The notes under the pieces were generated by a model, which saw only the letters and a list, made by a program, of their open reading frames with translations, did no database searches and had not been told where the DNA came from. A stretch of DNA of 64,000 bases from NCBI GenBank assembly GCA_021904315.1, contig CM038917.1, positions 8,416,041-8,480,040 on the forward strand. Direction: 5' to 3'. Origin of the DNA: Sphagnum magellanicum. Lineage: Eukaryota > Streptophyta > Sphagnopsida > Sphagnales > Sphagnaceae. How positions within the stretch are numbered: the first letter of the stretch is position 1; the number at the start of each line of letters is the position of its first letter. The position numbers and the translations under genes are program-made. This document shows, piece after piece, positions 37,515 to 49,970 of the stretch.

Positions 37515-38883
37515 AATATGTGAATTATTTCAAAAAGACAAATTTGAATTTTGTTATTAAATAATATTTCAATGATCATTCTTTGGAAAAAGATAAATTC
37601 AAACACATGATTTGTGAATTGAAAAACTTTTGTGGGTAGTACAAGAATAAATAAAATATATATTTCATATTTGAAGCCTTCATTTGATTTATGAATTTAT
37701 ATTATACAAACCTTTTTTCCAATATATAATAATTTTATTAATAACTTTTAATTTAGACATATGAGTCCATAAATTTTATCCACATAAAATATTTATGAAT
37801 GGATCATAAATCAATTATTATTATATATAATTTATATATTAATCATATTAAGTTGATTTATACATTTAATTTAAAATTTTAATTCTAATTTAAAATAATA
37901 ATTAATAATAAATTTTATTCAATTTACACATATATTTTAACATAATTGTATAATATTTATTTATATACATATAGTATATAAAGTTTTGCTTAAATTGATG
38001 AGAAAATTTTTAATGTAAAAATAAATTACATATTTACCACATCTTACATTTTTATTTTATTTTTAAATTATAATTTAAAAATCTTTTTTAGTATATCATT
38101 TTTATTAATAAAAATTATTTCAATGTGTAATAATTAATTTATTCATATAAAATATCTAAAAATGCATCATATATTAAGTTTATTCAAGAAATATATAATT
38201 AAATTTTTTATATTACTTATATGTGTAATATTAGTTGAAAGGTAGTTGGAAGTTCAACCACATTGTGTTTTGATGGAAATTTCCCTAAGATAATTTTTGT
38301 GATAAAAGGGATGATCTAGACTTTTTAATAGTGCAATCCACGCCTTCAATGTTCTGAGGTCCATTTGATGTTCGCATGTCCCCTGTTGGCTATCCAATAA
38401 ATTTTGGAGCTGATGATGTAACTATTTGTTGGGAATGTGCTAAATTTGTATAATATGAAACTAGCTTGCCTAAAAAATGACCATTAGATTTGCCATTCTC
38501 ACTACCTATTGTAGAAATGTCCCTGGGTGTTGAAGAAGCATGATTATGTACCTCTTTTGGAAGTTGTTGTTATTACTGTTCAAAGGAAGCCTTGGGCTAT
38601 AGGTGATCACCTTTCACAAAGCCTTTATGTGATCCTAAAAATTGTGCAAACATGGTCTTAATGTCAATTAATAGTTGTGTGTGGGCATGTTGACTATTTA
38701 ACATTATAATAAACCTTGCATCCAGCTCCTTTTGTTTGATTTCAAGTGATGTCATCTAAGTTGACACTCTACCAGACAACCCTTACAACAAACATTTACA
38801 CTTTATATAATATAATTCAATGGAACAACAATTCTATTTTTAATGGAAAAATAATGAAACAACAAATGCCAATTAAATAAAAA
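36371..38883. other. AT-rich DNA with a possible CACTA left end
   Basis: A CACTAGAAAAATCTTC terminus-like sequence lies at 36793 and is followed by TAGTCAT/GACTAAT subterminal-like motifs; no right end was found. A TA microsatellite occupies about 37481-37510, and 37020-38230 is extremely AT-rich. Confidence 0.35.
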
Positions 38884-41599
38884 CATTATGGGAAAAAGGG
38901 GTGTTTAGCAACTAACCTTGCAACTTAATTTTTGAGTTGTAGAAAACACTTGCAACTCATTATATTTATATGTTGTGAGTGCTAAAGGACATGTTGTGTG
39001 AGTTGTAAAGTTATAATTCATCGTATTTACGATGCAACTCATTACAATTCAACTGCAACTCAGTCAAAACAACTCATTTTCAACTACTATGTAATTCCAT
39101 TATAACTATACCCATGATGTCACGTTGACGTCATTAATTGTTATTCATTTATTAAAATTTGACTCGTGACATTATGAAGATTTTTTAACGTAATTTTTTT
39201 TGAAATATTGAGTTCCATCGTCCATTATGATTGTTAATGATGGTTTGAGATTGTGACATGTGGCACAATAAAAAATTACCACTTGGAATACTAATTTTAT
39301 TTCTGAAAAAATAAAAATTATAAAAATTTATTTTAGTAGCTAGGTAGGTCATAGATAACCATAAGTAAGTAGGTCGGTAAATTTTAAATCTTACATACCT
39401 ACGTATTTTGCTAGGACCTACCTACCTACCTACTTACATAGGTAGGTAGAAAAGTAGGACCTACTTACTTACCTAGGTGGGTAAGTAAGTAGAAAAGCAC
39501 ATGACTAAGTGCATTAAAAAATAGCCATGAATTTTTGTTTTTTATTTTATGTTTTGCTTTTGGGTTAAGTTTTTTTCAATTCATCCCAAATGGCACATGT
39601 ATTTTAATGTGAAAACATAAAAGAACAAACTTTTTTTTATATAGTTTGTAATATGAGATTCGAAGACGAAGCATATGAATTAAATCTTTTAGTTGTTCAT
39701 TAGTTATAATTGAATTTCAACCATAACACTTAAGCGTTCAAAACAAGCCAAATCCAAGGGGAGGGTTCCATTGTATTTGGTGTTTAAACAAAACTTGAAT
39801 CCCTCCTATTGGCGCATTTGGTGCACTAAAAATCACAAAAAAATGGAATAGAATTGAGAAAGTTATGGCCCTTCAAAGTAGAAGGGATCTAGAATTCAAA
39901 AAAACAAACCACCAAATTTACAAAGGCCAGTTCCCAAACACCCACAAAATTCCTTGTATGTTGCTTTGTTGTTATTAAAGTTCAAAAATGATTTGTAGAA
40001 CTTTAGGTGGTGTTCCTATGGCACTTTAAATCATTTAAAATGAATAAGAAATAAGAAAATTATGAGGTTTGAAAGTAGGAAGGGTCCAAAGAAAAGAAAA
40101 AAAGAAAAAAACGTGTTTTGTAAGTTGGTAAGCTTATATTTTCTTGTTATTTTTTCATAAATCATTTTCCTTTGCACTTCAAAGATGATTTCTAACACTT
40201 GAGGTAGCGCTCCCATAACATTTTAAATCACTCAAAATGAAACACATGTGATGAAAATATAAATAATTGATGAATATGTATTTTTATAAAGTTATAAGTA
40301 GTTGTATTATAATCATAACATAGTTGAACAATAGTAGTGGTGCACTAATGGCCATACTAATCATATCAATGGGCGGAAAACTTATCCTTGGGTGGTATTA
40401 CTAAGAACATTATACCCCAAATTTGTATGACCCATCTAACTTCAGGACAACATAAGATTCATAATAAAGAAATTTTTTAATTCCAAATTATTTATTGAAA
40501 GGTTACCCAAGTCATGTAGAGTCCAAAACTCTAATTAAGTTTACAAAAAAATATGTTTTGATATGGAAAATGAATGCATAGAGAAAAAATTTCAAGAATG
40601 TCACACAAAGGATTTTTTTTTATCAGGAACACAAAAGGAATTTATTTCTTTGGGAATTTTTCTTTGATGTTAATTTTTGAAAATATTTAAAATGCCAACC
40701 TATTTGATGCCTTTTTATAGATAATTGATTGAATCAATTTTGATTTAATTATGAATTTTTGAAATCAAGATCATGAAGCCCTAAGGGCCATTGATGCCAA
40801 GAACACAAATGGTAATTATTTTCATCTTTTATTATTTTAATGACTGGTTTGGATCATTCTTTTGTGCATGTACTAAATAAACAAGAAAAAAAATCTAATG
40901 TGTAAAAGTAAGGACATTTGAAAGTCATAAATTGGGTCAATAATGGTTCATGAATCAAAATGTTAATGCATATTATATGTTTTTGGGTGTTCATTATTTT
41001 TTGTGAATGTGTGCATAAATGGGGAACACATAGCCCACCTGATCCAATCAAATAGACCAATGTAGAAGTAGAAATAATTTTATTTCTTAAATTGGGTCCA
41101 ACTTTCATGTTGTTTTGGGAAGGTGGTTTTTAATGGTACCACCCAAGGGAAAGTTTGCCATGGGAATCATTATTGAAAACTAGTTGCAAATGTATCCCAT
41201 AATGGGTGGTGGAGATGTGGACATGTGGCATGAATGTATGTACATTGTACATTAATTCCAACATAGTTGTTGTTTTAATGACACATTTATAATAGCTTTA
41301 AAGTAATTGCCACATGTAACTATAATGCAACTCCTAAAAAAATCAAACATGATTCATTACATATGTATGTATGATGTATATAAATTACCATATACAAGAC
41401 CCATTTTCAACTCACTTGCAACTATATATAACTAACTGATTTTCTAATGTGGTAATCTATAATACAATGTATTTCTAAGGGGATAATTACACAATAGTTG
41501 TAATACCTAAAGGATAATTGCATAATAGTTGTATATGAGTTTTTTTTGAATTTTAGTTGTAAGGTAGTGTGGTTTCGATGGACGTGATTTCTCATAGTG
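38884..41599. mobile_element. Non-autonomous CACTA-type element, 2.7 kb
   Basis: The left end reads CATTATGGGAAAAAGGGGTG and the right end, reverse-complemented, CACTATGAGAAATCACGTCC. Subterminal repeats (GTTGCA, AACTCA, TTACAACT) crowd both ends. The flanks AAA and AAC match at two of three bases. There is no transposase; the interior block 39755-40235 is shared with 23160-23600 of the element at 22275, so both belong to one deletion-derivative group. Confidence 0.65.
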
Positions 41600-42303
41600 A
41601 ACATAATAGAAATATTTCACATCTTATAGATGTTGGACAAGTTTGTTTTGATCTTTGAAGCTCTTTTGCAATCTTTGTTAAACTAAAGCTACGCTCCTAA
41701 TTTTTCTTCTACAACAGAAAAATAAGGCACATCAACACATTAGGGTGATGAATTTTAGGGTAACCAAAACATTTGCACTTTATTGAACCATTAAAATGAA
41801 AGGAGGAAGTTTGTAAATGAATTGTTACCAATTCTACCTCCTTCCTTACTTTCCCCATTTGCCCCACATTTGTCATATTTTTCACTTTGGCCTTAGCATG
41901 TGACATTTGTTCGGCCTTGTTCTCTATTTTCTAGTCGCATCCAATATTTTTAAAAAATTTCCCACCAACCCAGATCAATGTTCACGAGACATTCCTTCAT
42001 CCTCACCTGGAATTTAACCTTCAACCTACATCTTTATGTTTTCAACCACCTTTTCACCACATTTTTGAAGCCCACCATAGAATGGTCATTACCCACATAC
42101 TCAAAATTGGCATCAAGACTTGCCTTGGAAGGTATGTCCTCGCGTCTCTAGAATCCTTTTCCTTTTTTTCCCTTTGAATTTAGTGTCTTTCTTGTCAAGT
42201 GTTTGTTGCTGGTTTAGATTTAAAGTTAATGGGCCACAAAGTAATCTTTTGTTCGTTGTGTAGCTTGCTTATGTTCCATGCAGCTCCCAAGTCTTCAAGT
42301 GTT
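41600..42303. other. Unassigned DNA left of the solo copia LTR
   Basis: Minus-strand frames read basic and charged stretches, with a 65-codon ORF at 41709-41906 and no domain I can name. It may be continuous with 42623-44062 before the LTR insertion. Confidence 0.25.
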
Positions 42304-42308
42304 ACCTA

Positions 42309-42622
42309 TGTTAACAAATAGGAGATCTACTCAAGTGCAAACATAAATATTTATTGAAAGGAAACTAAAACATGATGCTCATAACACGAAACATAACATC
42401 AAGAACTCTTCAAGGTTCTTGTCACATGAAATACACAAACTTGTGTAATGAAGAAAAGAGAGCCAAACCATCAACACCAAGGTTATTTAACTAAAAGACC
42501 AAACCACAAATAACCAAACTAATATAAGTAAAGAAAGTAAGTCAACCTTGTTAAGGAAATCTAGTTACTTTCCTACTTTAGTAACTAATGAAACCTAACT
42601 AGTTGAGTTTGAATTATCAATA
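42309..42622 (-). mobile_element. Solo LTR of the copia family
   Basis: This 314-bp stretch aligns over its full length with the two LTRs of the copia element at 49658-51675, starting TGTTAACAAATAGGAGATCT on the plus strand. The right edge reads TCAATA where the intact copies have TCAACA. The flanks ACCTA (42304-42308) and GCCTA (42623-42627) match at four of five bases. It is more diverged than the paired LTRs, so it is an older insertion of the same family. Confidence 0.85.
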
Positions 42623-42627
42623 GCCTA

Positions 42628-44062
42628 TCTTTTCTTGGCTTGCGAAAGGATAAAAATCAACTAAAAAATGGCTAGCAAGTAACACCCACTGGCTTTACAA
42701 GATCCCCCCTTTCCATCGCCACATTGCAATCAACTGCTATTCACAATAGATCTACAAGGTATTTCCAAAACAAGTATTTAGAAAGAAATTTGTATCCAAG
42801 TTTGAAATCATTCACACTAGCAGTTGAAAATTTGAAGTTATGACCTCAACAACAATTAAATTGATGCCAATGCCAATGTTGATGTCGATGTTGATGTGAA
42901 GGACACATTAGTGATAAAGGACATAAAAGAAGATGTGAGTTTAATAGATTAACGATCATTTGATTTGCAAAAAGAAAATGCAAAATTTCTGGGACAAAAT
43001 GGAACAATAGTATGAGAAAAGCGCATTAGCAAACACAGGGAAGGAGGCATGGCAAGAACTTTATAGGGGTGGAACCATTATTGGCAAACTTGACCTAGTT
43101 GATGCTGCTTTTGTTTTTAGTTTTGAATGGTTCCTATTTTCGATTGTTGTCATTTTAAGCCTTGTTGGTTTGTAGTGTACCTTCAACAAATTTTAAACCG
43201 ACTTCTTCTTCCACATCATTTTTTTTTTGGTCTTGAGCAAGACAAAAATTTTGTTTTGGTCCCATTACTTAGGAAGACTAGAGCCTTTGACATTGATGAT
43301 GTGTGATGTCCTACACATATGGAGGAAGGTTTAGTTGGTAATTTTCCTTGAAGCTGAACTTGTCTCTAGAATTTTCAAGCTTAGAAGAAAGTTTATTTTT
43401 GTTTGTTTTTTTGCATTCACTCCTAGAGAACCTCCTTGCACTAAGCACTTGTTCTTATTCAATGCAAAATGGGATTCTGTTGGTTCTTGTGAATCTTGCC
43501 TTAATAGTGACCAAGATCTTGATGACCTCTTCTTATTCAATATTCTTCCACTTGATGGTCTCCTACGCATGTCACATGAAGATTGAAAATTTATCGTTCC
43601 ATTCTCATTATGGTCTTCTCTATCATTGAATAGGTTTTACCCTCGAACTCTCCCATTTGTTGCAAAGCTAGGGAAGGAGCAACAAAAGCAACAATAATAG
43701 GACTACAAATTTGGTGGTTGTATGGCTTCATTAACACTATGGGGGCTTCTATACCTTGATCGACTAGTTGTGTAGTTTCTTCTTCATGAGTCTTGCTTTC
43801 GTCTTTAAGCATATTATCTTGAAACTTAAAAATTATTGTGGTTGTTGGGATTAAATTATGTGCAAGTTTCTTTTGCAAGGTCTTACAATGCTTGCAACTT
43901 CAAGCTTATTAGCTCTTGGCTTACCTCCCTCAAATGGCGATCTAATGTGGATTGATTTGATGTGGGGTCTATTGTTTCTAGAAGCAAAACTACCAACCTC
44001 TACAACCACTTCCCCTCCTTAACAAGTGCCTTTTTTGATGGAATTGAGTTGACATTAAAAGC
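42628..44062. other. Unassigned DNA between two solo LTRs
   Basis: Overlapping 80-95-codon ORFs occur on both strands at 43331-43878. The minus-strand frames contain Lys/Arg-rich and Glu-rich patches and could be a decayed transposon protein, but no motif supports a name. Confidence 0.25.
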
Positions 44063-44689
44063 ATGGTTGTGAACCATACCAACACAGCCATGCACAATAG
44101 TCTCAATTTTTAAGAATTGCATAAGGGATATTGGGGTTTGGTAAGGCTATTAAGGGTTTTTAGCAACTTCATGTTAGAATAAGGAATGATAGTGCACACA
44201 TTTGCACGGGGGGTTTTTTTTTTTCAAAATTCGATATTAGATGAATGAAGTGTAGGGTTAATTTTTTTCTTCAACAAAAGTTATATTCATAGTTTTAAAA
44301 CCTCAATTGCATTATTAGGGGTGAGAAATTTCTAGAGGGTGGAGGTTAGAAGTAAACACCAAAATTCGTAATGTGTAGCAAAACATTGGTTTTGTTCTAA
44401 TATTTAATGACTAGTTATGTAAGTGAAGATGATTGAGGTTTGTGAAGTAGTTGAAGGGGTGTCAATGAAGGGTCTGATGGAAATAAAATAAGTTTCAAAC
44501 ATTGTAATCGTAAGATTAATTTGAGACAACATCATGATTAAGATAAATAGTGTGATAAGGTGGCAATGGCAACATGGATTTCATATGTGAAGTTTTTATT
44601 TAGGTTATGGATAAGCTCAATGGGGAGTTGCAATTGCTTATTGAGTCCTACGCTATACCACCGTGATAATCATAATTGCAAAAAATTTA

Positions 44690-45085
44690 AGATGTGTTGA
44701 ATGGTGTGAATTAAATAATCCACCTTGATATTAGGAGGTAGTCAACAAATTACATCGTGTAACCAACGATAGTGTCCAATGTTGAAAATTGAAGACCATG
44801 CAAAGATGGAGGTGTCTTTAGCTTCATAAAAACCTTTGCAGATAATTTCAAGTTCAAAACCAAAAGTAGGGTCAACTTGCAACAAAATCACCAAGGTACA
44901 AGAGTTTGGAGAAATTTGATAATACCAAGTTCGAGGGGGCTCAACTTCAAGATGAAAATGCACCTCTCATGGTTCAAAATCTTCATCACGAGGGTGTTGG
45001 ATCAATGTCAAATTTAGGGATGACTTCCGGGGCGGTTCTTCATTCACTTATGCGGCTTAAGGCCTGTAAGACATGGTCATGCATG
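44690..45085 (-). pseudogene. Broken LTR-internal ORF, copy C
   Basis: The C-terminal half is still readable: LEVEPPRTWYYQISPNS, VILLQVDPTF, a FYEAKDTSIFAWSS stretch and GHYRWLHD. Stops and altered residues occur in both halves, and the last helix ends early. It is the third relic of the ORF seen intact at 10873-11295. Confidence 0.65.
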
Positions 45086-45594
45086 ACGCCATGAATTCAA
45101 GGGAAAAAAAAATCTTGTATCAAAATCAACTTAGCAATGAATGTGTGGAAGACTTAATACATCGAGATGTGTGGTTGTAATTTATAGGTCAAGGAAAAGG
45201 AAGGAAAGGTGTAAAATAACGGTCTAAAACCATAGTAAAATAAAACCTTAAAATTATTATAAATAAAAGGTTAAAGTAAAATTTGTTGGGGGGGAAAGTG
45301 AAAAGAGGTGAAAAGGATGTTTCTCCTTCTCCTTCCAAAGGCCACCAAGTTGGGGTTTTTCCTCCTTTTTTTAATTTTTAAAGGTGTGAATTTGGATCAT
45401 TTGGCGTTCTTTTTTGGACATAATTTTCAAGTTGAATCTTTGAAAACTTGTTTTTATAACTTTTCTTGGGAGGAGAATAATGATTAGTCTTAGTAGATGG
45501 TGGAAAAAATATATATATATTGGATGATAATAATACCTTTGAAAGAATGGAAGTGAGTAGGGGTAGTTTTGGGAGCTTGAAATCTTAAAAAAAT

Positions 45595-45965
45595 TTCACA
45601 AGACCTCTCGAGTTTTGTAACATAATTTTTTAAAAATTTAAATGCAAAGCTTAAGATTTGGTAGGTAGGTGTGCCCTATAGATAGTTTTCTAATGAACTA
45701 ATGCAAGCTAGATTTGAACAAAGCATGTGACATCAACAATGTTTTAAGTGACTAAAGGTCTGTTGTCAAGTTAAGCTTTTTGCTTTCGTGAAACCCTTTC
45801 GAGTTTTATGGCACAACTTTTTATTGATTTAGGTGTAGAACTTGAGAAGTGGTAGGCAAGTGTGCTTTGTAGTTAGTTTTTCAACGAACTAATGCAAGCC
45901 AGATTTGGATAACATATGTGATGGGAACAAGTTTTAAGTGATTGAAGGTTTATTGTCAAGTTTAA
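45595..45965 (-). repeat. Two 190-bp tandem units in LTR copy C
   Basis: Repeated GGTAGG(T/C)A(G/A)GTGTGC and CAAGC(T/C)AGATTTG phrases about 190 bases apart, homologous to the units in the other two LTRs. Confidence 0.75.
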
Positions 45966-46236
45966 CATATTGTCAAATCTTTAGAAGTTGGTTTAGGTGG
46001 GTGATAATTTAACATAAAATTTCAAGATTTGGAGAGTTTGAATTTTAAAAATATCTTTATCAATTATAAATCATAAATGATGCATAGAATGCAAATTATT
46101 TGTTTTCAATTACAAACATAATTTAATATTTAGAAATACACTTTGCATTTTTCCTTCACCAATAGCATATGTACCTTCAAGTATAATCACTTCATAGAGT
46201 AGGGAGTAGAGGGACAGAAAGTCACTTCACAATGGT

Positions 46237-46790
46237 GAAAGCTTTTTTTTTATGTGCTTGGGGGAAGCTGAAACAGTTTGATAAAGGTGCATATGACTTT
46301 CCTTCAATAGCAACAGATGAGTGATGATTGCGATGGAACAAGGCACATTTTCAAAAAAGATCTGATATCTTATGTAAGTTATTTAGATAAAGTTTCTAAG
46401 ATTATTTATTGGTAAATTGTATAAAATACATTCTGTTACTTTAATGGCTAATAGTTGGGCTACATAATTGTGTTATTATTGTAGGTTATTATCTCCTATT
46501 GAGAGTATCAAAAGCTAAAAATGAGCTAGTGATGATGGCATAGTTCCGAGGTCTTATTAGGGCCAAATGTCTCCACCTTGAGATTATCACCTACAAGTTA
46601 CTCTTTTTTTTATCAAGAAAGTGAACCCCTATCTAAATCCAAGAAATTTTGCCAAAAAGGTCATGAATTTTGATTAATTGTGGTTTGAAGTGAAAACATT
46701 AAACTTAAGGTCTCCTTTTTTATGGTAGAATTTTCTTCAATTGTTACAACTTATTTTATGTATAGTCTTTCTTGACATTGATATAAGTTA
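46237..46790. other. Unassigned DNA between solo LTR and gypsy element
   Basis: AT-rich, no motif-bearing ORF. It should contain or adjoin the left target site of the gypsy element. Confidence 0.3.
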
Positions 46791-47178
46791 TGGCAATAAC
46801 CAGCAACTAGTTGGTTATAAGCAATTTCATGTGACCAGCAAAAAAACTTATACACATTGATTTTCAATTAAATACAATTGTAATTAAGATCTTCATATTA
46901 TATTGTAAACACTAGTGAATGGTAATGGGAGACTTCTCTTCAATTTTCCCAAATATCGTGGTTTTGAACCACATTTGGCTTCAAATTTGCTCTGTTTTGC
47001 CCTTGTCATGATGTGTAGTGTTGTGACGTATGGTGTTGTAAGGGTGTAAATCCATAGCAAACTCTGCTGAACAACAAGACTAAAACCAATCAAAGGCAGA
47101 AACTAATCAACCAAAAAGAGATGCACACACATACATATATAATGCATAAGAGGAGGTTGAGATGAAATTCTCATGTAT
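46791..47178 (-). repeat. Candidate 3' LTR of the methyltransferase-bearing gypsy element
   Basis: It lies directly outside a polypurine tract (47179-47188 on the minus strand, CTAGGGGGGG). A 20-base phrase, CAATTAAAT(A/G)CAATTGTAAT, is shared with the region just outside the other end of the element (56659). The rest does not align clearly, so the LTR identity and its left boundary are tentative. Confidence 0.35.
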
Positions 47179-47239
47179 CCCCCCCTAGACCTGAGCCAGG
47201 AAAAGTGTGGCATGGTCTAAATATAAATCAAGGTGCTGC

Positions 47240-47400
47240 AAGAGAACATGATGAATAGTACCAAATGTCGGTGAAAACTTGAGTGAGCTTTGGCTTGAAG
47301 CAGAAAAGATGGTATCCACCATTGTAATTATCGCAAAGCAACATCTAATTAACATTGTTTATCTTTTGACATACTTGACATAGATAGTTAAGTGGAGGAA
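47240..47400 (-). pseudogene. PHD-type zinc finger at the C terminus of pol
   Basis: PHD fingers bind histone tails, often methylated lysine 4 of H3. The minus strand reads CQVC, a linker with a stop, MLLCDNYNGGYHLFC, then FKPKLTQV and WYYSSC. This follows the C4HC3 plan (CX2C, CX2C, HX2C, CX2C) with Tyr in place of Cys at the fourth and seventh ligands, both explained by one G-to-A change. The conserved aromatic and Trp before the last pair are present. A stop follows after CSLAAP, shortly before the polypurine tract, so it is the true C terminus of the polyprotein. Confidence 0.7.
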
Positions 47401-48560
47401 TCCAAGTCGACGTGATGATGGTAGGATCCAAATTCGGCAAGTGGCATGGCACACAGTTTTTGGAATGATCCCAAATTGTGCGTCCGTCAGCTCCTTGTAA
47501 CTCCAACACACCTGAAGGCCTAATTGCTATAATCCTCAAGATAGTGCAACTGGAAAAAAGTGTTTAGAGTATCAATAGGTTGCTACTGGAAATACACAAA
47601 GTCACTAACATCAAATTGTCTCACTTTAGGTTTATAAATGCCACCTCATGTGTGTGCATACCGTAATGTGTCTCGATGTTGTGCAATGGACAAGTTCTCC
47701 ATGGCCATGGGCATAACCTTCTTGAATAGAGTAGCGCTCTTTGCGATGACCCTAACCCAAGTGGTTAAGGAGTCCAAGTCCACAACATGGTCCATTTGAG
47801 TAGCAATGGAAGAGGGTGGAATGGGATGTCTCCCAAAAAGTAGAAAGTAAGGAAAGAAATGAGACAAGAGGCGTGTTTGGATATCCTATAACCCATGTAA
47901 GGTAGGGCCAAGTCCCAATCTTCTTTGTTTTGAATGAGGCAAATCTTTCGAAGTCCTTTCTTGCATGTTTGAACCATCCTCTCTACAAGGCCATTAGCTT
48001 GGGGATTATCCCTTGAAGTCCAATGACAGTCAATGAGAGCATGGTCAAGTAGGTCTTGGAATTCTCCTTTGAATTTTGATCCTTGATTAGTAAGGCACTT
48101 AGCACAAGCCCCAAACCTACTTAAAACCTGTTGTAAGAAAGCTTGGTTGGTGCTGTGTGATGACTTGTCTGGCAATGCAAGAAGCTCGACCCACTTTGAA
48201 AAATGTTCAATCATAATCATGATGTAAACATTACCCCTGGAAGTCTATGGTAACTTTCCAGCTAAATCACATGACTAACAATAGAACATGCCCTGAATAG
48301 GGAGTGGAGGAAGTGTGAGTTGTTGAGAGGAAAAGGAAGTTCTCACTCTATCACATTATTCACACCTAGCAATGATGTCTCGGATTTGAACATACATACT
48401 TTTCCAATGGTAATGAAGAATGAGAAGGTTATAAGTATGCTTAACTCCAAAGTGTCCAAGCTCTAAGTGTACCTTCTAAATAAGACCAGGTTGTGCATGT
48501 GGTGGAGGAACCATTCTGTCACCTTGTGGTAAGCATCGGACAAGGTGTTATCCCTCCATG
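47345..48560 (-). pseudogene. Gypsy integrase relic
   Basis: Integrase inserts the cDNA into the genome. The H2C2 zinc-binding domain lies around 48350-48540 (HLELGHFG, HYHWKS, then CE-stop-CD). The catalytic core starts at SCDLAGKLP, continues MIMIEHFSKWVELLALPDKS, LTNQGSKFKGEF (48071-48094) and NGLVERMV (47972-47995). Of the D-D-E triad, the first Asp and the Glu remain and the second Asp is Asn (GAC to AAC type change). The C-terminal part includes RPSGVLELQGADGRTI, which leads into the PHD finger. Frame changes occur near 47765 and 47640. Confidence 0.85.
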
Positions 48561-48779
48561 AGTAGCATTTGGACCACTATTGTATGCGATCCCAATGACT
48601 TGATGTAACTTGGGAAGGGTATTCCCCATGTTGAAAAATCCTCAAAGTGTCCAAGTCCTCCCATATATCCATAATGGGATGCTCAACTACGTTACATTGC
48701 AGTAATGCAAAATAACTAGATGCATAAGATACATGTACTGCTAGAATCTAGTCGAAGTCTTGCCTCACTTCTGAAAAAT

Positions 48780-49652
48780 CTTCAGAAGTAATGAGGGGTT
48801 TCCGCGACATGGTATCCACATTCTGATGTGTAATATCAGGTCGGTGAATAACCTTGAATTCATACTCCTAAAGTATAAGTGCCCAACAAGCTAACTTACC
48901 AGTAAGCTTGTCATTGGTCATCAACCACGTGATAGGCTAGTGGTCAATACGCAAAGTGAACTCGGTGCCATAAAGATAGGGCCTGAAATCTATGACAACT
49001 CATACAATAGCAAAACAGTCCCTTTCACATGAAGAGTAGTTCTTAGCCTTGTTGTTACTTTGGGATGCATAGGCGATAACATATTCCTTGCCTTCCTCAT
49101 TAAATTGGCCAAGAATAACACCACTATTAAGAACACTTTAGTTAGTGTGTAGAATGAAAACCTTGCTGAAATTAGGTCTTCTCAAAATGGGGAACTCTGA
49201 AAGCTTTTCCTTGAGTGTGTCGAAAGCTTCATGAGCCTCTTCACTCCATGTCCAAGCAACATCTTTTTTTATTAATGCATAGAGAGGATGAATATTAGTA
49301 CTAAAGTCTTAGACATAAATCCTATAGTAATTACATAGTCTGATGAAGCTCCTCAAAGTGTGAACATTAGTAGGATTGGGCATCTCCAAAATGGCTACTA
49401 CTTTGGCTCAATGAGCCATAATACCATTTGACAAAATTCTGTGTCCAAGGTAGACTACTGAAGTGACAACAAACTCACACTTTTTAGGATGGATCTTCAT
49501 ATTGACTTTCTTGAGCCTCTTGAATAACTCCTCAAGATGAACCAAGTGTTGTAGGAGTCCCATGTTATGCACTAGGACGTCATTTATGTAGCACTTTAGG
49601 AAATTTGCCCCTTCGAGAACCTAGTCCATCATTTGTTGAAAGAAAACATGTG
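48780..49652 (-). pseudogene. Gypsy reverse transcriptase (3' half) and RNase H relic
   Basis: This resumes downstream of the copia insertion. It begins within the palm domain, HVFFQQMMD, and contains CYINDVLVHN (49570-49593), where the catalytic YxDD box is YIND. Connection motifs follow: KKCEFVVTSVVYLGHRIL and PNPTNVHTLRSFIRLCNYYR. RNase H blocks include ILGQFNEEGKEYVIAYAS, then FRPYLYGTEFTL and VIHRPDITHQNVDTMSRK at the end. Several stops replace Gln or Trp codons. The left boundary is approximate. Confidence 0.85.
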
Positions 49653-49657
49653 CATTC

Positions 49658-49970
49658 TGTTAACAAATAGGAGATATACTCAAGTGTAAACATTAATCTT
49701 TATTGAAAGGAAACTACAACATAATGCTCACAACACAAAACATAACATCAAGAACTCTCCAAGGTTCTTGTCACATGAAATACACAAACTTGTGTAATGA
49801 AGAAAAGAGAGCCAAACCATCAACACCAAGGTATTTAACTAAAAGACCAAACCACAAATAACCAAACTAAAATAAGTAACGAAAGTAATTCAACCTTGTG
49901 AAAGTAACCTAGTTACTTTCCTACTCCAGTAGCTAATGAAACCTAACTAGTTGAGCTTGAATTTTCAACA
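49658..49970 (-). repeat. 3' LTR of the copia element
   Basis: 313 bp, minus orientation, TGTTGAAAATTC...TTAACA. It differs from the partner LTR near 49676, 49687, 49694, about 49836 and 49965. Confidence 0.95.

Larger units (their letters stand above)
44068..46231 (-). mobile_element. Solo LTR, copy C, with perfect target duplication
   Basis: On the minus strand it starts TGTGAAGTGACTTTCTGTCC at 46231 and ends GGTTCACA at 44068. The flanks are ATGGT (44063-44067) and ATGGT (46232-46236), a perfect 5-bp duplication. At 2164 bp it is the shortest and most decayed copy: two 190-bp units (about 45595-45965), a TATA-like TTTAAA near 45378, one remnant of the 26-bp array and a broken ORF. Confidence 0.9.

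Noticed and set aside
36793..38340. A complete CACTA element from CACTAGAAAAATC (36793) to AATAGTG near 38322
   Set aside because: The ends match poorly beyond the first bases and the flanks do not give a 3-bp duplication.
43331..43878. Possible protein gene on overlapping frames
   Set aside because: Three frames on two strands are open for 80-95 codons but no conserved motif, start context or homologous block supports any of them.
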